From an uncultured bacterium (GTDB taxonomy: Bacteria > Actinomycetota > Coriobacteriia > Coriobacteriales > Coriobacteriaceae), in the NCBI GenBank assembly GCA_905214465.1, contig CAJMMD010000008.1:1-64000 (forward strand): a stretch of DNA of 64,000 bases, read 5' to 3'. The notes under the pieces were generated by a model, which worked only from the letters and a program-made list of their open reading frames with translations, did no database searches and was not told the origin of the DNA. Below are positions 19,903 through 28,283 of this stretch, piece after piece. Positions within the stretch are counted from its first letter, which is position 1. Every line of letters starts with the position of its first letter. Position numbers and translations under genes: made by a program.

Positions 19903-20150
19903 ACAGAACCTTTCTCGCTTTGTTGTAGGTTATAAGGATACGCCGCCGACCTGCCAAAAGACAGGACGAACGTCCCAATTGCAACAATGTAAGCCCTAAC
20001 GGCGGGCGAGACGCGCCGCAACGGAAGCATGCGGGATCGTCGGTCCCGAGGCGATTGCCCAATAAAATGTTTGGCTGCAAAACGGATTATAAGCTCGGTG
20101 GGCTTTTAAAAAGCGCTGCTCATGCGCTGAGGAGCACGTCGCGCCGTGCG

Positions 20151-20156
20151 TATAAT
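20151..20156 (+). promoter_or_regulatory. -10 box of purF
   Basis: A consensus TATAAT lies 43 bases upstream of the purF ATG in the divergent gap. No strong -35 is seen at the expected distance. The remaining ~250 bases of the gap show nothing I can name. Confidence 0.5.
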
Positions 20157-20198
20157 AAGGCGGGTAACGCCAAAAAAACGAGGCTCTGAGGGGATACC

Positions 20199-21869
20199 AT
20201 GTCTCAAGAAACCATCCGCGCGGCCGAGCGTGCCGCGGGACAGGTGAACACCATGTCGACGTATGATCCGGACTCCGACCAGCTGCATGAGGAATGTGGC
20301 ATTTTCGGCGTATGGGCGCCCGATCGCGACGTGGCTCGACTGACGTACTTTGGCCTGCGTGCACTGCAGCACCGTGGCCAGGAATCGGCGGGAATCGCCG
20401 TGGGTGACGGCGGCACGGTTATGGTCCGCAAGGATCTGGGCCTGCTCGACCGCGTGTTCTCCAATGCCGACCTGTCGACGCTCTCCGGCCAGCTGGCCGT
20501 GGGTCATGTGCGCTACGGCACCGCCGGCGCCAAGAGCTGGGAAGCCTCTCAGCCGCACCTCTCTACCATCAACAGCGTCATTATCGCGCTCGCGCACAAC
20601 GGCACCCTCGTCAACACCGACGAGCTGCGCCGCCAGCTGATCGAGCTGGGCGTGCCATTCCTCTCCAATTCGGATTCCGAGGTCGCGACCAAACTCATCG
20701 GCTACTTTACCCAGCGTACGGGCCATCTGCGCGAGGGCATTCGCAAGACCATGGAGCTCGTGCGCGGCGGCTACGCCATGACGCTCATCAACGAGCAGGC
20801 GCTCTATGCATTCCGCGATCCGCACGGCATTCGCCCGCTCGTGCTGGGCAAGCTGGTGGACGAGGGTCTGGATCAGGCCGACGCCGCAGCCGTTTCGCAG
20901 CTGCCGTCGCAGGACGGCGCCGCGACGGTCGACTCCGCCGTTCGTGTCACGCGCGCCGGCGGCTGGGTCGTTGCTTCCGAGACCTGCGCACTCGACATCG
21001 TGGGTGCCGAGTACGTCCGTGACGTCCGTCCCGGCGAGATCTTGCGCATCAGCGCCGAGGGCCTGGTATCCGAGCAGGGCGTGCCTGCAGCCGAAGAGCC
21101 CGCAAACTGCATCTTTGAGCAGGTCTACTTTGCCCGCCCCGACTCCATCATGAACGGCAAGAGCGTCTATGCCTGCCGTTACGACATGGGTCGTCAGCTG
21201 GCACATGAGGAGCCCGTCGAGGCCGACCTGGTCATCGGCGTGCCCGACTCCGGCCTGCCGCCCGCGGAGGGGTATTCGCACGAGAGCGGTATTCCCTTTG
21301 GCGAGGGCCTTATCAAGAACCGCTACGTGGGCCGTACGTTTATCGAGCCTACGCAGGAGTTGCGCGCCATGGGCGTGCGTATGAAACTCAACCCGCTGCG
21401 CGACAACATCGAGGGCAAGCGCCTGGTCGTCATCGACGACTCCATCGTGCGAGGCACCACCATGGTGCAGCTTGTCAAGATGCTGCGCAACGCCGGCGCC
21501 AAGGAGATTCACATCCGCATCAACTCGCCAGAGGTCATTTGGCCGTGCTTCTACGGTATCGATACCGACGTGCAGTCGCAGCTCATCAGCGCCAACAAGA
21601 CGGTCGACGAGATTTGCGAGTATATCGGCGCCGATTCGTTGGCCTTCCTTTCGGTCGAGGGCCTGCTGAAGGTCATGCCCAAGGGCGGTTACTGCGATGC
21701 GTGCTTTACCGGCCGCTACCCCGTGGCGATTCCCGAGAGCTTTGGCCGCGACAAGTTTATGGAGGGCTTTAAGCCCCGCAACCTGGACAAGCCGCTGTAC
21801 TTTGACGACGACGCCGTGGTCGAGAAATACGACGACCGCAGCTGGGAAGAGGAGCACGGCGAGGCCTAA
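20199..21869 (+). CDS. purF: Amidophosphoribosyltransferase
   Basis: A 556-residue enzyme for the first committed step of purine synthesis (PRPP plus glutamine to phosphoribosylamine). Glutaminase domain: Cys33 in HEECGIFGVW should be the N-terminal nucleophile after removal of a 32-residue leader; FGLRALQHRGQESAG and VGHVRYGTAG are also present. The C-terminal PRTase domain has the PRPP loop VVIDDSIVRGTTM. The YCDACF pair near the C-terminus, with further cysteines, indicates the Bacillus-type enzyme with a 4Fe-4S cluster. The leader is longer than usual; an in-frame ATG at 20253 would shorten it to 14 residues. Confidence 0.96.
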   Translation: MSQETIRAAERAAGQVNTMSTYDPDSDQLHEECGIFGVWAPDRDVARLTYFGLRALQHRGQESAGIAVGDGGTVMVRKDLGLLDRVFSNADLSTLSGQLAVGHVRYGTAGAKSWEASQPHLSTINSVIIALAHNGTLVNTDELRRQLIELGVPFLSNSDSEVATKLIGYFTQRTGHLREGIRKTMELVRGGYAMTLINEQALYAFRDPHGIRPLVLGKLVDEGLDQADAAAVSQLPSQDGAATVDSAVRVTRAGGWVVASETCALDIVGAEYVRDVRPGEILRISAEGLVSEQGVPAAEEPANCIFEQVYFARPDSIMNGKSVYACRYDMGRQLAHEEPVEADLVIGVPDSGLPPAEGYSHESGIPFGEGLIKNRYVGRTFIEPTQELRAMGVRMKLNPLRDNIEGKRLVVIDDSIVRGTTMVQLVKMLRNAGAKEIHIRINSPEVIWPCFYGIDTDVQSQLISANKTVDEICEYIGADSLAFLSVEGLLKVMPKGGYCDACFTGRYPVAIPESFGRDKFMEGFKPRNLDKPLYFDDDAVVEKYDDRSWEEEHGEA

Positions 21870-21908
21870 AACCTGCCATATGGGGACAGGTATATTTTGG
21901 TAGGTTTT
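21868..21908. repeat. GGGGACAG-core hairpin R2
   Basis: AAAACCTGCCA (21868-21878) pairs with TGGTAGGTTTT (21898-21908) with one mismatch, around a core GGGGACAG at 21882-21889. It overlaps the purF stop codon. The arms match those of the 45852-45890 hairpin and the relic at 46026-46055. Confidence 0.75.
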
Positions 21909-22026
21909 ACCTGCTGTTTTGTTGATATGACGGCGGGTGCTGTTATGGCACACGCCGAAATGAACGCAATTATGAGCACCGTTTGGCGCCCGCGCGGCGC
22001 GACGGTAGTGGGAGAGGAAGGCTCAG

Positions 22027-23130
22027 ATGAGCGACAGCAAGCATGTGACGTACGAGGACGCCGGCGTCGATACCGCCGAGGGCGGTCGCGCCGTCGACGC
22101 GATTAAGCAGATGGTCAAGGACACCAATCGTCCCGAAGTTATCGGCGGCATCGGCGGCTTCGGTGGCCTGTTCTCGGCCGCCGCGCTTAAGGATATGGAA
22201 GACCCGATCCTGATCAGCGGTACCGACGGCGTGGGCACCAAGCTCGTGCTCGCCCAGATCATGGACCGTCACGAGACGGTGGGCCAGGATCTGGTCGCTA
22301 TGTGCGTCAACGACATTTTGGCTTCGGGCGCGGAGCCGCTGTTCTTCCTGGACTACGTCGCCATCGGTCACATCGAGGCCGAGCACATGGCAAAGATCAT
22401 CAAGGGTGTGGCCGACGGCTGCAAGCTCGCGGGCTGCGCGCTCGTGGGCGGCGAGATGGCCGAGCACCCGGGCGTTATGGCTCCGGCCGACTACGACCTC
22501 GCCGGCTTTACCGTGGGCGTCGTCGATCGTCCCAAGATGCTCGACCCCGCGAACGTTCGCCCGGGCGATGTGATCCTGGGCCTGCCTTCCACCGGCGTGC
22601 ACTCCAACGGCTACTCGCTCGTGCGCAAGGTTATTGGCGTCGACGGCATTAAGCCGGGCACGCCCGAGGCCGCCGCTAAGGCCGAGGAGCTGAGCCGTCC
22701 GCTCGAGGAGCTCGGCGGTGCTTCGCTGGCCGACGCTCTGCTGGCTCCCACGCGCATCTACGTCAAGCCGGTTCTTGAGCTGCTCCGCGGCGGCGCTCCG
22801 GTGCATGCCATCGCCCACATCACTGGCGGCGGTATTACCGAGAACCTCAACCGCGCGCTCGCCGACGACGTCGACGCCGTGGTCACCCGCAACGGCGCCG
22901 AGATGGGTTGGGACGTTCCGCCCGTCATCACCTACGTGTCGCGCCAGGCCGAGCTTGCGCCTAACGAGGCATGCAAGACCTTCAACATGGGCATTGGCCT
23001 GTGCCTGATCGTCGCCCCCGAGGACGAGGCTGCCGTGACCGAGGCCCTGGTCGCGCTGGGCGAGAAACCGTTCCGCGTGGGCGAGTGCGTCGAGGGTTCC
23101 GGTAAGGTCGTGTACTCCGATGAGCGCTAA
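22027..23130 (+). CDS. purM: Phosphoribosylformylglycinamidine cyclo-ligase (AIR synthetase)
   Basis: A 367-residue member of the PurM/ATP-binding family that closes the imidazole ring to give AIR. Motifs are the N-terminal YEDAGVDTAEG, GIGGFGGLF, SGTDGVGTKL, the DLVAMCVNDI metal/ATP segment, GGEMAEHPGVM and GLPSTGVHSNGYSLVR; the C-terminal domain has HITGGGITENLNR. Length is normal. GAGAGGAAGG precedes the ATG. It overlaps purN by 11 bases in another frame, so the two are translationally coupled. It is separated from purF by ~160 bases containing a repeat hairpin. Confidence 0.97.
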   Translation: MSDSKHVTYEDAGVDTAEGGRAVDAIKQMVKDTNRPEVIGGIGGFGGLFSAAALKDMEDPILISGTDGVGTKLVLAQIMDRHETVGQDLVAMCVNDILASGAEPLFFLDYVAIGHIEAEHMAKIIKGVADGCKLAGCALVGGEMAEHPGVMAPADYDLAGFTVGVVDRPKMLDPANVRPGDVILGLPSTGVHSNGYSLVRKVIGVDGIKPGTPEAAAKAEELSRPLEELGGASLADALLAPTRIYVKPVLELLRGGAPVHAIAHITGGGITENLNRALADDVDAVVTRNGAEMGWDVPPVITYVSRQAELAPNEACKTFNMGIGLCLIVAPEDEAAVTEALVALGEKPFRVGECVEGSGKVVYSDER

Positions 23131-23821
23131 CGATCAGATGGCTGCTAGTGAGGGCCTGGGCTTTGTGCCCTACACCCGTCCGACCGGCACCGATACGGCC
23201 GAGCCGCTCAAGATCGGTGTGCTCATCAGCGGTTCGGGTACCAACCTGCAGGCGCTGATCGATCTGATCGCCGCCGGCAAGCTCAACGCTTCGATTGAGC
23301 TTGTGGTGTCGAGCCGTCCTTCGGCCAAGGGCCTGCAGCGCGCTGAGCGCGCGGGCGTCCAGACGCTCACGCTGTCCAAGGATGTCTACGCCGATCCTAT
23401 TGCCGCCGATGAGATCATCGCGCACGAGCTTCTCGAGCGCGGCTGCGAGTATGTGGTCATGGCCGGCTACATGCGCATGGTGCACACGCCTCTGTTGGCG
23501 GCGTTTCCCAACCGCGTGGTCAACTTGCATCCGGCGCTGCTGCCGAGCTTTACCGGTGCGCATGCGATTGACGATGCCTTTGCGCGCGGCGTCAAGGTAA
23601 CTGGCGTGACCGTGCATTTTGCCAACGAGGTCTACGACAACGGTCCCATCATCGCCCAGCGTGCGCTGGCTGTCGAGGAGGGCTGGGATGTCGACACGCT
23701 CGAGGAGCACATCCACGCGATTGAGCACGTGCTGTATCCCGAGGTCGTGCAAATGCTCGCCGACGGCCGCGTCCACGTGCTGGAGAGCGGCAAGGTCGCA
23801 ATTGACGCGCCTCGCGGCTAG
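23120..23821 (+). CDS. purN: Phosphoribosylglycinamide formyltransferase
   Basis: A 233-residue folate-dependent GAR transformylase that uses 10-formyl-THF. Motifs are VLISGSGTNLQALID near residue 35, MAGYMRMV, the catalytic Asn-His region NLHPALLPSF, and the later HFANEVYDNGPII with the active-site Asp. The core starts at about residue 30; the first 30 residues are an extra N-terminal stretch. Starting instead at an internal methionine would lose the overlap with purM, so the ATG at 23120 is kept. Confidence 0.96.
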   Translation: MSANDQMAASEGLGFVPYTRPTGTDTAEPLKIGVLISGSGTNLQALIDLIAAGKLNASIELVVSSRPSAKGLQRAERAGVQTLTLSKDVYADPIAADEIIAHELLERGCEYVVMAGYMRMVHTPLLAAFPNRVVNLHPALLPSFTGAHAIDDAFARGVKVTGVTVHFANEVYDNGPIIAQRALAVEEGWDVDTLEEHIHAIEHVLYPEVVQMLADGRVHVLESGKVAIDAPRG

Positions 23822-23853
23822 CGGTGCACAGTACAATTTAGTTGAGTGATCAG

Positions 23854-23896
23854 GGTGGTCATTGGCGCCAAGGCGCGCGTGGCCACCTTTTGTTTT
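23854..23896 (+). terminator. Rho-independent terminator after purMN
   Basis: GGTGGTC (23854-23860) pairs with GGCCACC (23881-23887) around a 20-base loop that can itself fold (GGCGCCAAGGCGC), then TTTTGTTTT. Confidence 0.75.
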
Positions 23897-23899
23897 GGG

Positions 23900-23955
23900 T
23901 AGTCACCCGCGACGTTCTTGAATGACTAGTCGTTTAAGAACGTCGCAGGTGACTA
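23900..23955. repeat. 20-bp inverted repeat upstream of the PTS IIA gene
   Basis: The arms are 23900-23919 and 23936-23955, 19 of 20 paired, around a loop GAATGACTAGTCGTTT that contains the palindrome GACTAGTC. TGACTA therefore recurs in the loop and in an arm. It ends 18 bases before the PTS gene start, so it could be an operator or leader hairpin, or an isolated repeat unit. Confidence 0.6.
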
Positions 23956-23973
23956 GGTGAGAGAGGTGAGCGC

Positions 23974-24438
23974 ATGGCGGATAACGAAGCGCTGTTTACG
24001 CCTGAGCTGGTGTTTTTTGATTGGGAGTGTGCGACGCCGGGTGAGGTGTTTGCGCAGCTCGAGAGTGAGCTTGCTCCGCGCGGCTACATTGCCGACGGTT
24101 GGCTCGACGCCGTTCGCACGCGCGAGGATGCCTATCCCACGGGTCTTGCCATGCCGGCGGCAAACATTGCCATTCCGCATACCGATCCGGGGTTTGTGGC
24201 CAAGCCCTATATCGCGGTGGTGAAGCCCGCCGCGCCCGTGACATTTAACGCTATGGCTGGCATGGGCGCTCCGGTGCCGGTGCAGATCGTCATCAATCTG
24301 GGCATCGCCGAGCCGGGCGGCCAGGTCGAGGCCCTGCAGGCTCTCATGAACATCTTTATGGACGCCGATGCTGCGGCCGACGTGCTCGGCCAAACCACGT
24401 CCCAGGGCATGGTCGACGCTATCCGCCGTCACTTCTAA
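23974..24438 (+). CDS. PTS EIIA type 2 (fructose/galactitol-like) domain protein
   Basis: A single 154-residue EIIA domain. The phospho-accepting residue is likely His69 in ANIAIPHTD, set after the PTGLAMPA segment as in GatA/FruA-type IIA proteins. Such proteins take phosphate from HPr and pass it to a IIB domain, or act as regulators. No IIB, IIC or sugar gene lies nearby, so it is an orphan whose substrate or regulatory target is unknown. The start ATG has GAGAGGTGAGC just upstream. Confidence 0.78.
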   Translation: MADNEALFTPELVFFDWECATPGEVFAQLESELAPRGYIADGWLDAVRTREDAYPTGLAMPAANIAIPHTDPGFVAKPYIAVVKPAAPVTFNAMAGMGAPVPVQIVINLGIAEPGGQVEALQALMNIFMDADAAADVLGQTTSQGMVDAIRRHF

Positions 24439-24456
24439 GGTGCCGGCTGCCAGAGC

Positions 24457-24508
24457 TGTCCCCTTTGCACCAAAATGGTGCAGATTAACCTGTCCCCAAT
24501 GCACCAAG
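24457..24508. repeat. GGGGACAG-core repeat R3 (two cores)
   Basis: TGTCCCC occurs at 24457-24463 and 24491-24497. Between them TGCACCA (24466-24472) pairs with TGGTGCA (24476-24482), and a third TGCACCA follows at 24501-24507. On the minus strand this reads as hairpins with a GGGGACAG core and TGGTGCA arms. Confidence 0.65.
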
Positions 24509-24573
24509 CGTGCCGCGGGGGCTGCGTTGTGACACAATGGCGTTTGTTCGATTCGTTATGCGAAAGGCCAACT

Positions 24574-25794
24574 ATGGCAAATAAGAAAAAGAACCCCGCA
24601 CCCGAGCCGACGCCCGAGCAGCAGGCTCGCGCCGCCTCCAGCTCTCGCAAGAAGCAGCGCAAGACCCGCGTGTCCAAGACCGTCAAGATCGTCCTGGTGG
24701 TTATTGGCGTGCTGGCAATGCTGCTTTCTGTCTCGGCCATGGCGTGCTCCGGACTTATGTCGCAGGCCGAGGACACCTCGGGCTACAAGCTGACCGGCGG
24801 TGTTGCTGCCGCTATCAACGGCACCAACCTCACCGAGGACACCGTGACCAAGCAGATCATGAGCATGCGCACGTCCTACGGCTACACCAAGGACAAGGAC
24901 TGGGCGCAGTATCTGGTCGACAACGACCTCACGCCCAAGAAGTACCGCAAGCAACTCATCGACTCCTACACGCAGCAGATTCTGCTTCAACAGGCACAGA
25001 AGGAGAACGGCGTGACGGTGTCGGACGAGGAGGTTGAGAAGGCTTGGAAGGACGCGTGCAAGAGCGCGGGCGGTGCCAAGGCCTTTAAGAAGACCCTCAA
25101 GACCTACGGCTATACCGAGGATACCTACAAGGATTCGCTCAAGGAGAGTCTGGCGCAGCAGAAACTCAAGGATGCCGTCGCGCCCACGAGCAAGCCCAAG
25201 GACAGCGAGATCGTCGATTACATCAACGAAAACCTGTCCAGCTACAACGACGCCCGCCGCTCGTCGAACATCCTGATCAAGGTTGATTCCGACGCTTCCG
25301 ACGAGGACAAGGCTGCCGCCAAGGCCAAGGCGCAGGAGTGCCTGGACAAGATCAACTCCGGTGAGCTGAGCTTTGAGGACGCCGTTGAGCAGTACTCCGA
25401 GGACACCGGTTCCAAGGAGAAGAAGGGCGATGTGGGCTGGGATAAGCTCACCACCTTTGTCGACAGCTACCAGACGGCGCTCGAGGGGCTCAACAAGGGC
25501 GACGTGAGCGAAGTCATCGAGTCGACCTATGGCTACCACATCATCAAATGCACTGACTACTTCCATGTCGATAATCAGGTTGATGACATCAACCAGGTGC
25601 CCAAGGACATCAAGAAGTACGTTTCCAACGTGGTGAAGACGCAGGCGGCCAGTACTGCATACAGCGAGTGGCTGGAGCAGTACAAGAAAGACGCCGACAT
25701 TACCGTCAACCCCATGCCCAAGGATGTGCCCTACAACGTGAGCCTGAAGGGCGTCACCAAGAGCTCGACCGACGATTCGTCGACGACTGAGTAA
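24574..25794 (+). CDS. Membrane-anchored peptidyl-prolyl isomerase (PrsA/SurA type)
   Basis: 406 residues: a Lys/Arg/Gln-rich cytoplasmic head (1-33), one membrane helix (~36-56) ending in a cysteine (SAMAC, not a canonical lipobox), then a SurA_N-like helical region (~75-200). A parvulin PPIase domain follows (~215-320): RRSSNILIKV, the FEDAVEQYSED segment, GDVGW and VIESTYGYHIIK. A Ser/Thr/Asp-rich tail ends it. It likely helps exported proteins, such as the surface proteins here, fold outside the membrane. The start is the ATG at 24574 after GAAAGG; the frame is open further upstream but that stretch is repeat DNA. Confidence 0.88.
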   Translation: MANKKKNPAPEPTPEQQARAASSSRKKQRKTRVSKTVKIVLVVIGVLAMLLSVSAMACSGLMSQAEDTSGYKLTGGVAAAINGTNLTEDTVTKQIMSMRTSYGYTKDKDWAQYLVDNDLTPKKYRKQLIDSYTQQILLQQAQKENGVTVSDEEVEKAWKDACKSAGGAKAFKKTLKTYGYTEDTYKDSLKESLAQQKLKDAVAPTSKPKDSEIVDYINENLSSYNDARRSSNILIKVDSDASDEDKAAAKAKAQECLDKINSGELSFEDAVEQYSEDTGSKEKKGDVGWDKLTTFVDSYQTALEGLNKGDVSEVIESTYGYHIIKCTDYFHVDNQVDDINQVPKDIKKYVSNVVKTQAASTAYSEWLEQYKKDADITVNPMPKDVPYNVSLKGVTKSSTDDSSTTE

Positions 25795-25848
25795 TCATGG
25801 GGCGGTGCTCGCGCGAGTGCCGCCCACGCTATTAGAGAGGATTTGCAG

Positions 25849-26292
25849 ATGACCAACGAAGAGCTGCAGAAGGAAATGATCGCGGCCATGAAGGCTAAGG
25901 ACAAGGTTCGCCTGTCCATCATTCGCCAGGTCAAGGCCGAGGTGAAGAATATCGAGGTTAACGAGCGCCGCGATGTGACCGAGGAAGACGTCAACAGCAT
26001 GATCAAGCGTCTGATTAAGCAGACGAGCGAGACGCTGGAGATGTCCATCAAGGCCGGCACCGACCAAGAGCGTACCGACAACCTGACCGAGCAGGTCAAG
26101 ATTCTGGAGAGCCTTCTGCCCGCGCAGGTTTCAGGCGAGGAGCTCGAGGCCCTGATCGAGCAGGTCATCGCCGAGCTGGGCGCCACGTCCAAGAAGCAGA
26201 TGGGCCAGGTCATGGGCGCTCTGGGTAAGGCCACTGGCGGCAACTTCGACAAGCCTGCCGCGGCCAAGATCGTCGGAGCCAAACTCGCGTAA
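25849..26292 (+). CDS. GatB/YqeY domain protein
   Basis: A 147-residue helical protein matching the YqeY family: the N-terminal MKAKDKVRLSIIRQVKAEVKN segment and the C-terminal LPAQVSGEEL with MGQVMGAL and KPAAAKIV. The tail domain is shared with GatB and may bind tRNA, but the role of free YqeY is not established. GAGAGG lies eight bases before the ATG; a TTG two codons earlier is less likely. It follows the foldase gene by 54 bases. Confidence 0.88.
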   Translation: MTNEELQKEMIAAMKAKDKVRLSIIRQVKAEVKNIEVNERRDVTEEDVNSMIKRLIKQTSETLEMSIKAGTDQERTDNLTEQVKILESLLPAQVSGEELEALIEQVIAELGATSKKQMGQVMGALGKATGGNFDKPAAAKIVGAKLA

Positions 26293-26298
26293 TTTGTT

Positions 26299-26446
26299 AC
26301 GCGGTTTTACCAAACCGCGTAACGGCTCGACGCTGCAAACCCGTACACGCGGCAATCTGACGTTCAATTTCAAGGGCGCGACCATAAGGTCTGCGCCCTT
26401 TCATTTCACGTCACCTTGCTCGCGTGTACGGGTTTTCGCTGACTTA
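26299..26446 (-). ncRNA. Structured RNA-like element, copy B
   Basis: The 148-base minus-strand partner of the element at 1177-1323. It has the fixed TAAGTCAGCGAAA start (26446-26434), a P1 stem of different sequence (CCCGTACACGCG with its complement), the identical AAGG/GATT internal loop, P2 TGACGT/ACGTCA in place of copy A's TGGTC/GGCCA, a longer P3 hairpin, the fixed TTGCAGCGTCGAG, and the same terminal hairpin ACGCGGTTT/AAACCGCGT. A further hairpin, GCTCAAC/GTTGAGC, precedes it. No gene lies downstream on the minus strand; it runs into the antisense of the YqeY gene. It may be a free-standing RNA or a mobile unit. Confidence 0.7.
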
Positions 26447-26469
26447 TGCTCAACAAGGGCGGTTGAGCG

Positions 26470-26536
26470 CTCATTGGGGACAGACTTAAATGAGTGCCCA
26501 ATGAGCAGGCACTCATTTAAGTCTGTCCCCAATGAG
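26470..26536. repeat. GGGGACAG-core double hairpin R4, perfect 28-bp inverted repeat
   Basis: The arms 26470-26497 and 26509-26536 are perfect complements around an 11-base loop. Each arm contains a smaller hairpin unit, CTCATT-GGGGACAGACTTA-AATGAG, so the whole looks like two units joined head to head. It lies between structured copy B and the amino-acid transporter genes. Confidence 0.8.
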
Positions 26537-26601
26537 TGGGTGGAAGATTGCGGGTTCTTTACGGGAATGTAGTGTGGGCTGCGGAAACGTGGTTCTTTCC
26601 G

Positions 26602-26607
26602 TACAAT
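26602..26607 (+). promoter_or_regulatory. Possible -10 box of the amino-acid ABC operon
   Basis: TACAAT lies 36 bases before the ATPase start codon; no clear -35 is seen. Confidence 0.35.
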
Positions 26608-26642
26608 AGTTCAACTCGTGTAAACGCAGGGAAGGGACATTC

Positions 26643-27374
26643 ATGGCAGACATGATCGAGATCAAGCATCTCAACAAGTACTTTGGCGACCTGCATGTGC
26701 TCAAAGATATCAACCTCACCGTCAAGCGCGGCGAGAAGCTCGTAATGATCGGGCCTTCCGGCTCGGGTAAGTCGACGCTCATCCGTTGCGTCGATTATCT
26801 GGAGGAGCCCACGTCGGGCGAGGTCATCATCGACGGTACGCCGCTTACCAAAAAGAACCACCTGGAGATGGCTCGCAAGTATAGTTCCATGGTGTTTCAG
26901 CAGTTCAACCTGTATCCCAACATGACGGTGCTCGGCAACCTGACGCTCGCGCCCATCAAGCTGCAAAAGAAGAGCAAGGAGGAGGCGACCGAGATCGCCA
27001 TCGCCGCACTCAAGCGCGTCGGCATGGCGCATAAGGCCGGCGAGTATCCGCAGAATCTCTCGGGTGGTCAGCAGCAGCGCATCGCCATCGCCCGTGCCCT
27101 GTGCACCAAGCAGCCCATCATCCTGTTTGACGAGCCGACTTCGGCGCTCGACCCCGAGATGGTCCAGGAGGTTCTGGACGTTATGATTGAGCTCGCGCAG
27201 GAGGACATCACCATGATCTGCGTGACGCACGAGATGGGCTTTGCGCGCCAGGTGGCCGACCGCGTCATCTTTATGGAGGACGGCCGCATTCTGGAGGAGG
27301 GCACGCCCGAGCACTTCTTCGATAACCCCGAGAACCCGCGCTGCCGCGAGTTCCTGTCCAAGATTCTGCACTAG
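26643..27374 (+). CDS. Polar amino-acid ABC transporter ATPase
   Basis: A 243-residue ATPase of the GlnQ type. Walker A is GPSGSGKSTLIR (~38-49), the Q-loop VFQQFNLYPNMTVLGN, the signature NLSGGQQQR (~138), Walker B IILFDEPTSALDPE (~160) and the H-loop VTHEMGFAR. GlnQ-like proteins drive uptake of glutamine, glutamate or related amino acids. It heads a four-gene set (ATPase, binding protein, two permeases) transcribed in order with short gaps. GGGA precedes the ATG; a second ATG four codons in would also serve. Confidence 0.93.
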   Translation: MADMIEIKHLNKYFGDLHVLKDINLTVKRGEKLVMIGPSGSGKSTLIRCVDYLEEPTSGEVIIDGTPLTKKNHLEMARKYSSMVFQQFNLYPNMTVLGNLTLAPIKLQKKSKEEATEIAIAALKRVGMAHKAGEYPQNLSGGQQQRIAIARALCTKQPIILFDEPTSALDPEMVQEVLDVMIELAQEDITMICVTHEMGFARQVADRVIFMEDGRILEEGTPEHFFDNPENPRCREFLSKILH

Positions 27375-27382
27375 GCGCGGTG

Positions 27383-28258
27383 ATGGACATGACGGATATG
27401 ACGAGGGCGGCCGTGTCGCGCCGTCACTTTTTGCAGCTGGCGGGCGCCGGCATGCTTGCGCTGACGGGGACCGCGCTTACCGGTTGCGGCAACTCCACCG
27501 GCGGCGAGGGCTCCGACAAGGGGTCCAAGCTTGCGGCCATTAAGTCGCGTGGACATCTGAATGCCGGCGTCAAGAAGGACGTTCCCGGCTATGGCTATTA
27601 CGACACCGCCAAGGGCCGCTTTGAGGGCATGGAAGTCGATTTGTGCTACCAGATCGCCGCTGCCGTCTTTGGCGTGAGCTACAAGGAGGCCCGCGCCCAG
27701 GAGCTTGTCGAGTTTACCGACGTAACGCCCAAGACGCGCGGCCCGCTGATCGATAACGGCCAACTCGACGTGGTCGCGGCGACCTACACCATCACCGACG
27801 AGCGCAAGAAGAGCTGGGATTTCTCGACGCCGTACCGCACCGACTACGTGGGACTCATGGTCAAGAAGCGTTCGGGCTTTACCTCGATTGAGGACTTGGA
27901 CGGCAAGGTCATTGGCGTGAGCCAGGGTGCCACCACGCAGGGCCTGATCGAGCAGATGATCAAGGACAACGGCTTTAGCTGCAAGCCCGAGTTTAGGGCC
28001 TTTAGCGGCTACCCCATCATCAAGAGTTCGCTCGACGCCGGCAATATCGACGTCTTTGCCATGGACCGCTCCACGCTGGCCGGTTACATGAACGAGACCG
28101 TTGAGCTGCTGCAGCCCGAGGTCAAGTTTGGCGAGCAGGGCTACGGCGTGGCGACCAAGAAGGGCTGCGACCTTTCGGCCGTGGTCGATCAGGTGATTTG
28201 CGATCGCCTGGCCGACGGCTGGCTCGACCAAGAGGTCAAGACCTGGGGTCTTGTATAG
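27383..28258 (+). CDS. Amino-acid ABC transporter substrate-binding lipoprotein with Tat-type signal
   Basis: 291 residues. The N-terminus combines a twin-arginine motif (SRRHFL at 12-17) with a lipobox, LTGC (Cys35), suggesting folded export by Tat and then lipid anchoring. The SBP family 3 domain runs ~48-285, with YDTAKGRFEGMEVDLCYQIA, the DVVAATYTIT segment, and SQGATTQG; these are typical for glutamine/glutamate binding. The start is the second of two close ATGs (27380 is GTGATGGACATG context; 27383 preferred). It begins eight bases after the ATPase stop. Confidence 0.9.
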   Translation: MDMTDMTRAAVSRRHFLQLAGAGMLALTGTALTGCGNSTGGEGSDKGSKLAAIKSRGHLNAGVKKDVPGYGYYDTAKGRFEGMEVDLCYQIAAAVFGVSYKEARAQELVEFTDVTPKTRGPLIDNGQLDVVAATYTITDERKKSWDFSTPYRTDYVGLMVKKRSGFTSIEDLDGKVIGVSQGATTQGLIEQMIKDNGFSCKPEFRAFSGYPIIKSSLDAGNIDVFAMDRSTLAGYMNETVELLQPEVKFGEQGYGVATKKGCDLSAVVDQVICDRLADGWLDQEVKTWGLV

Positions 28259-28283
28259 ACGCATCGTCCAAGGAAGGAATCAA

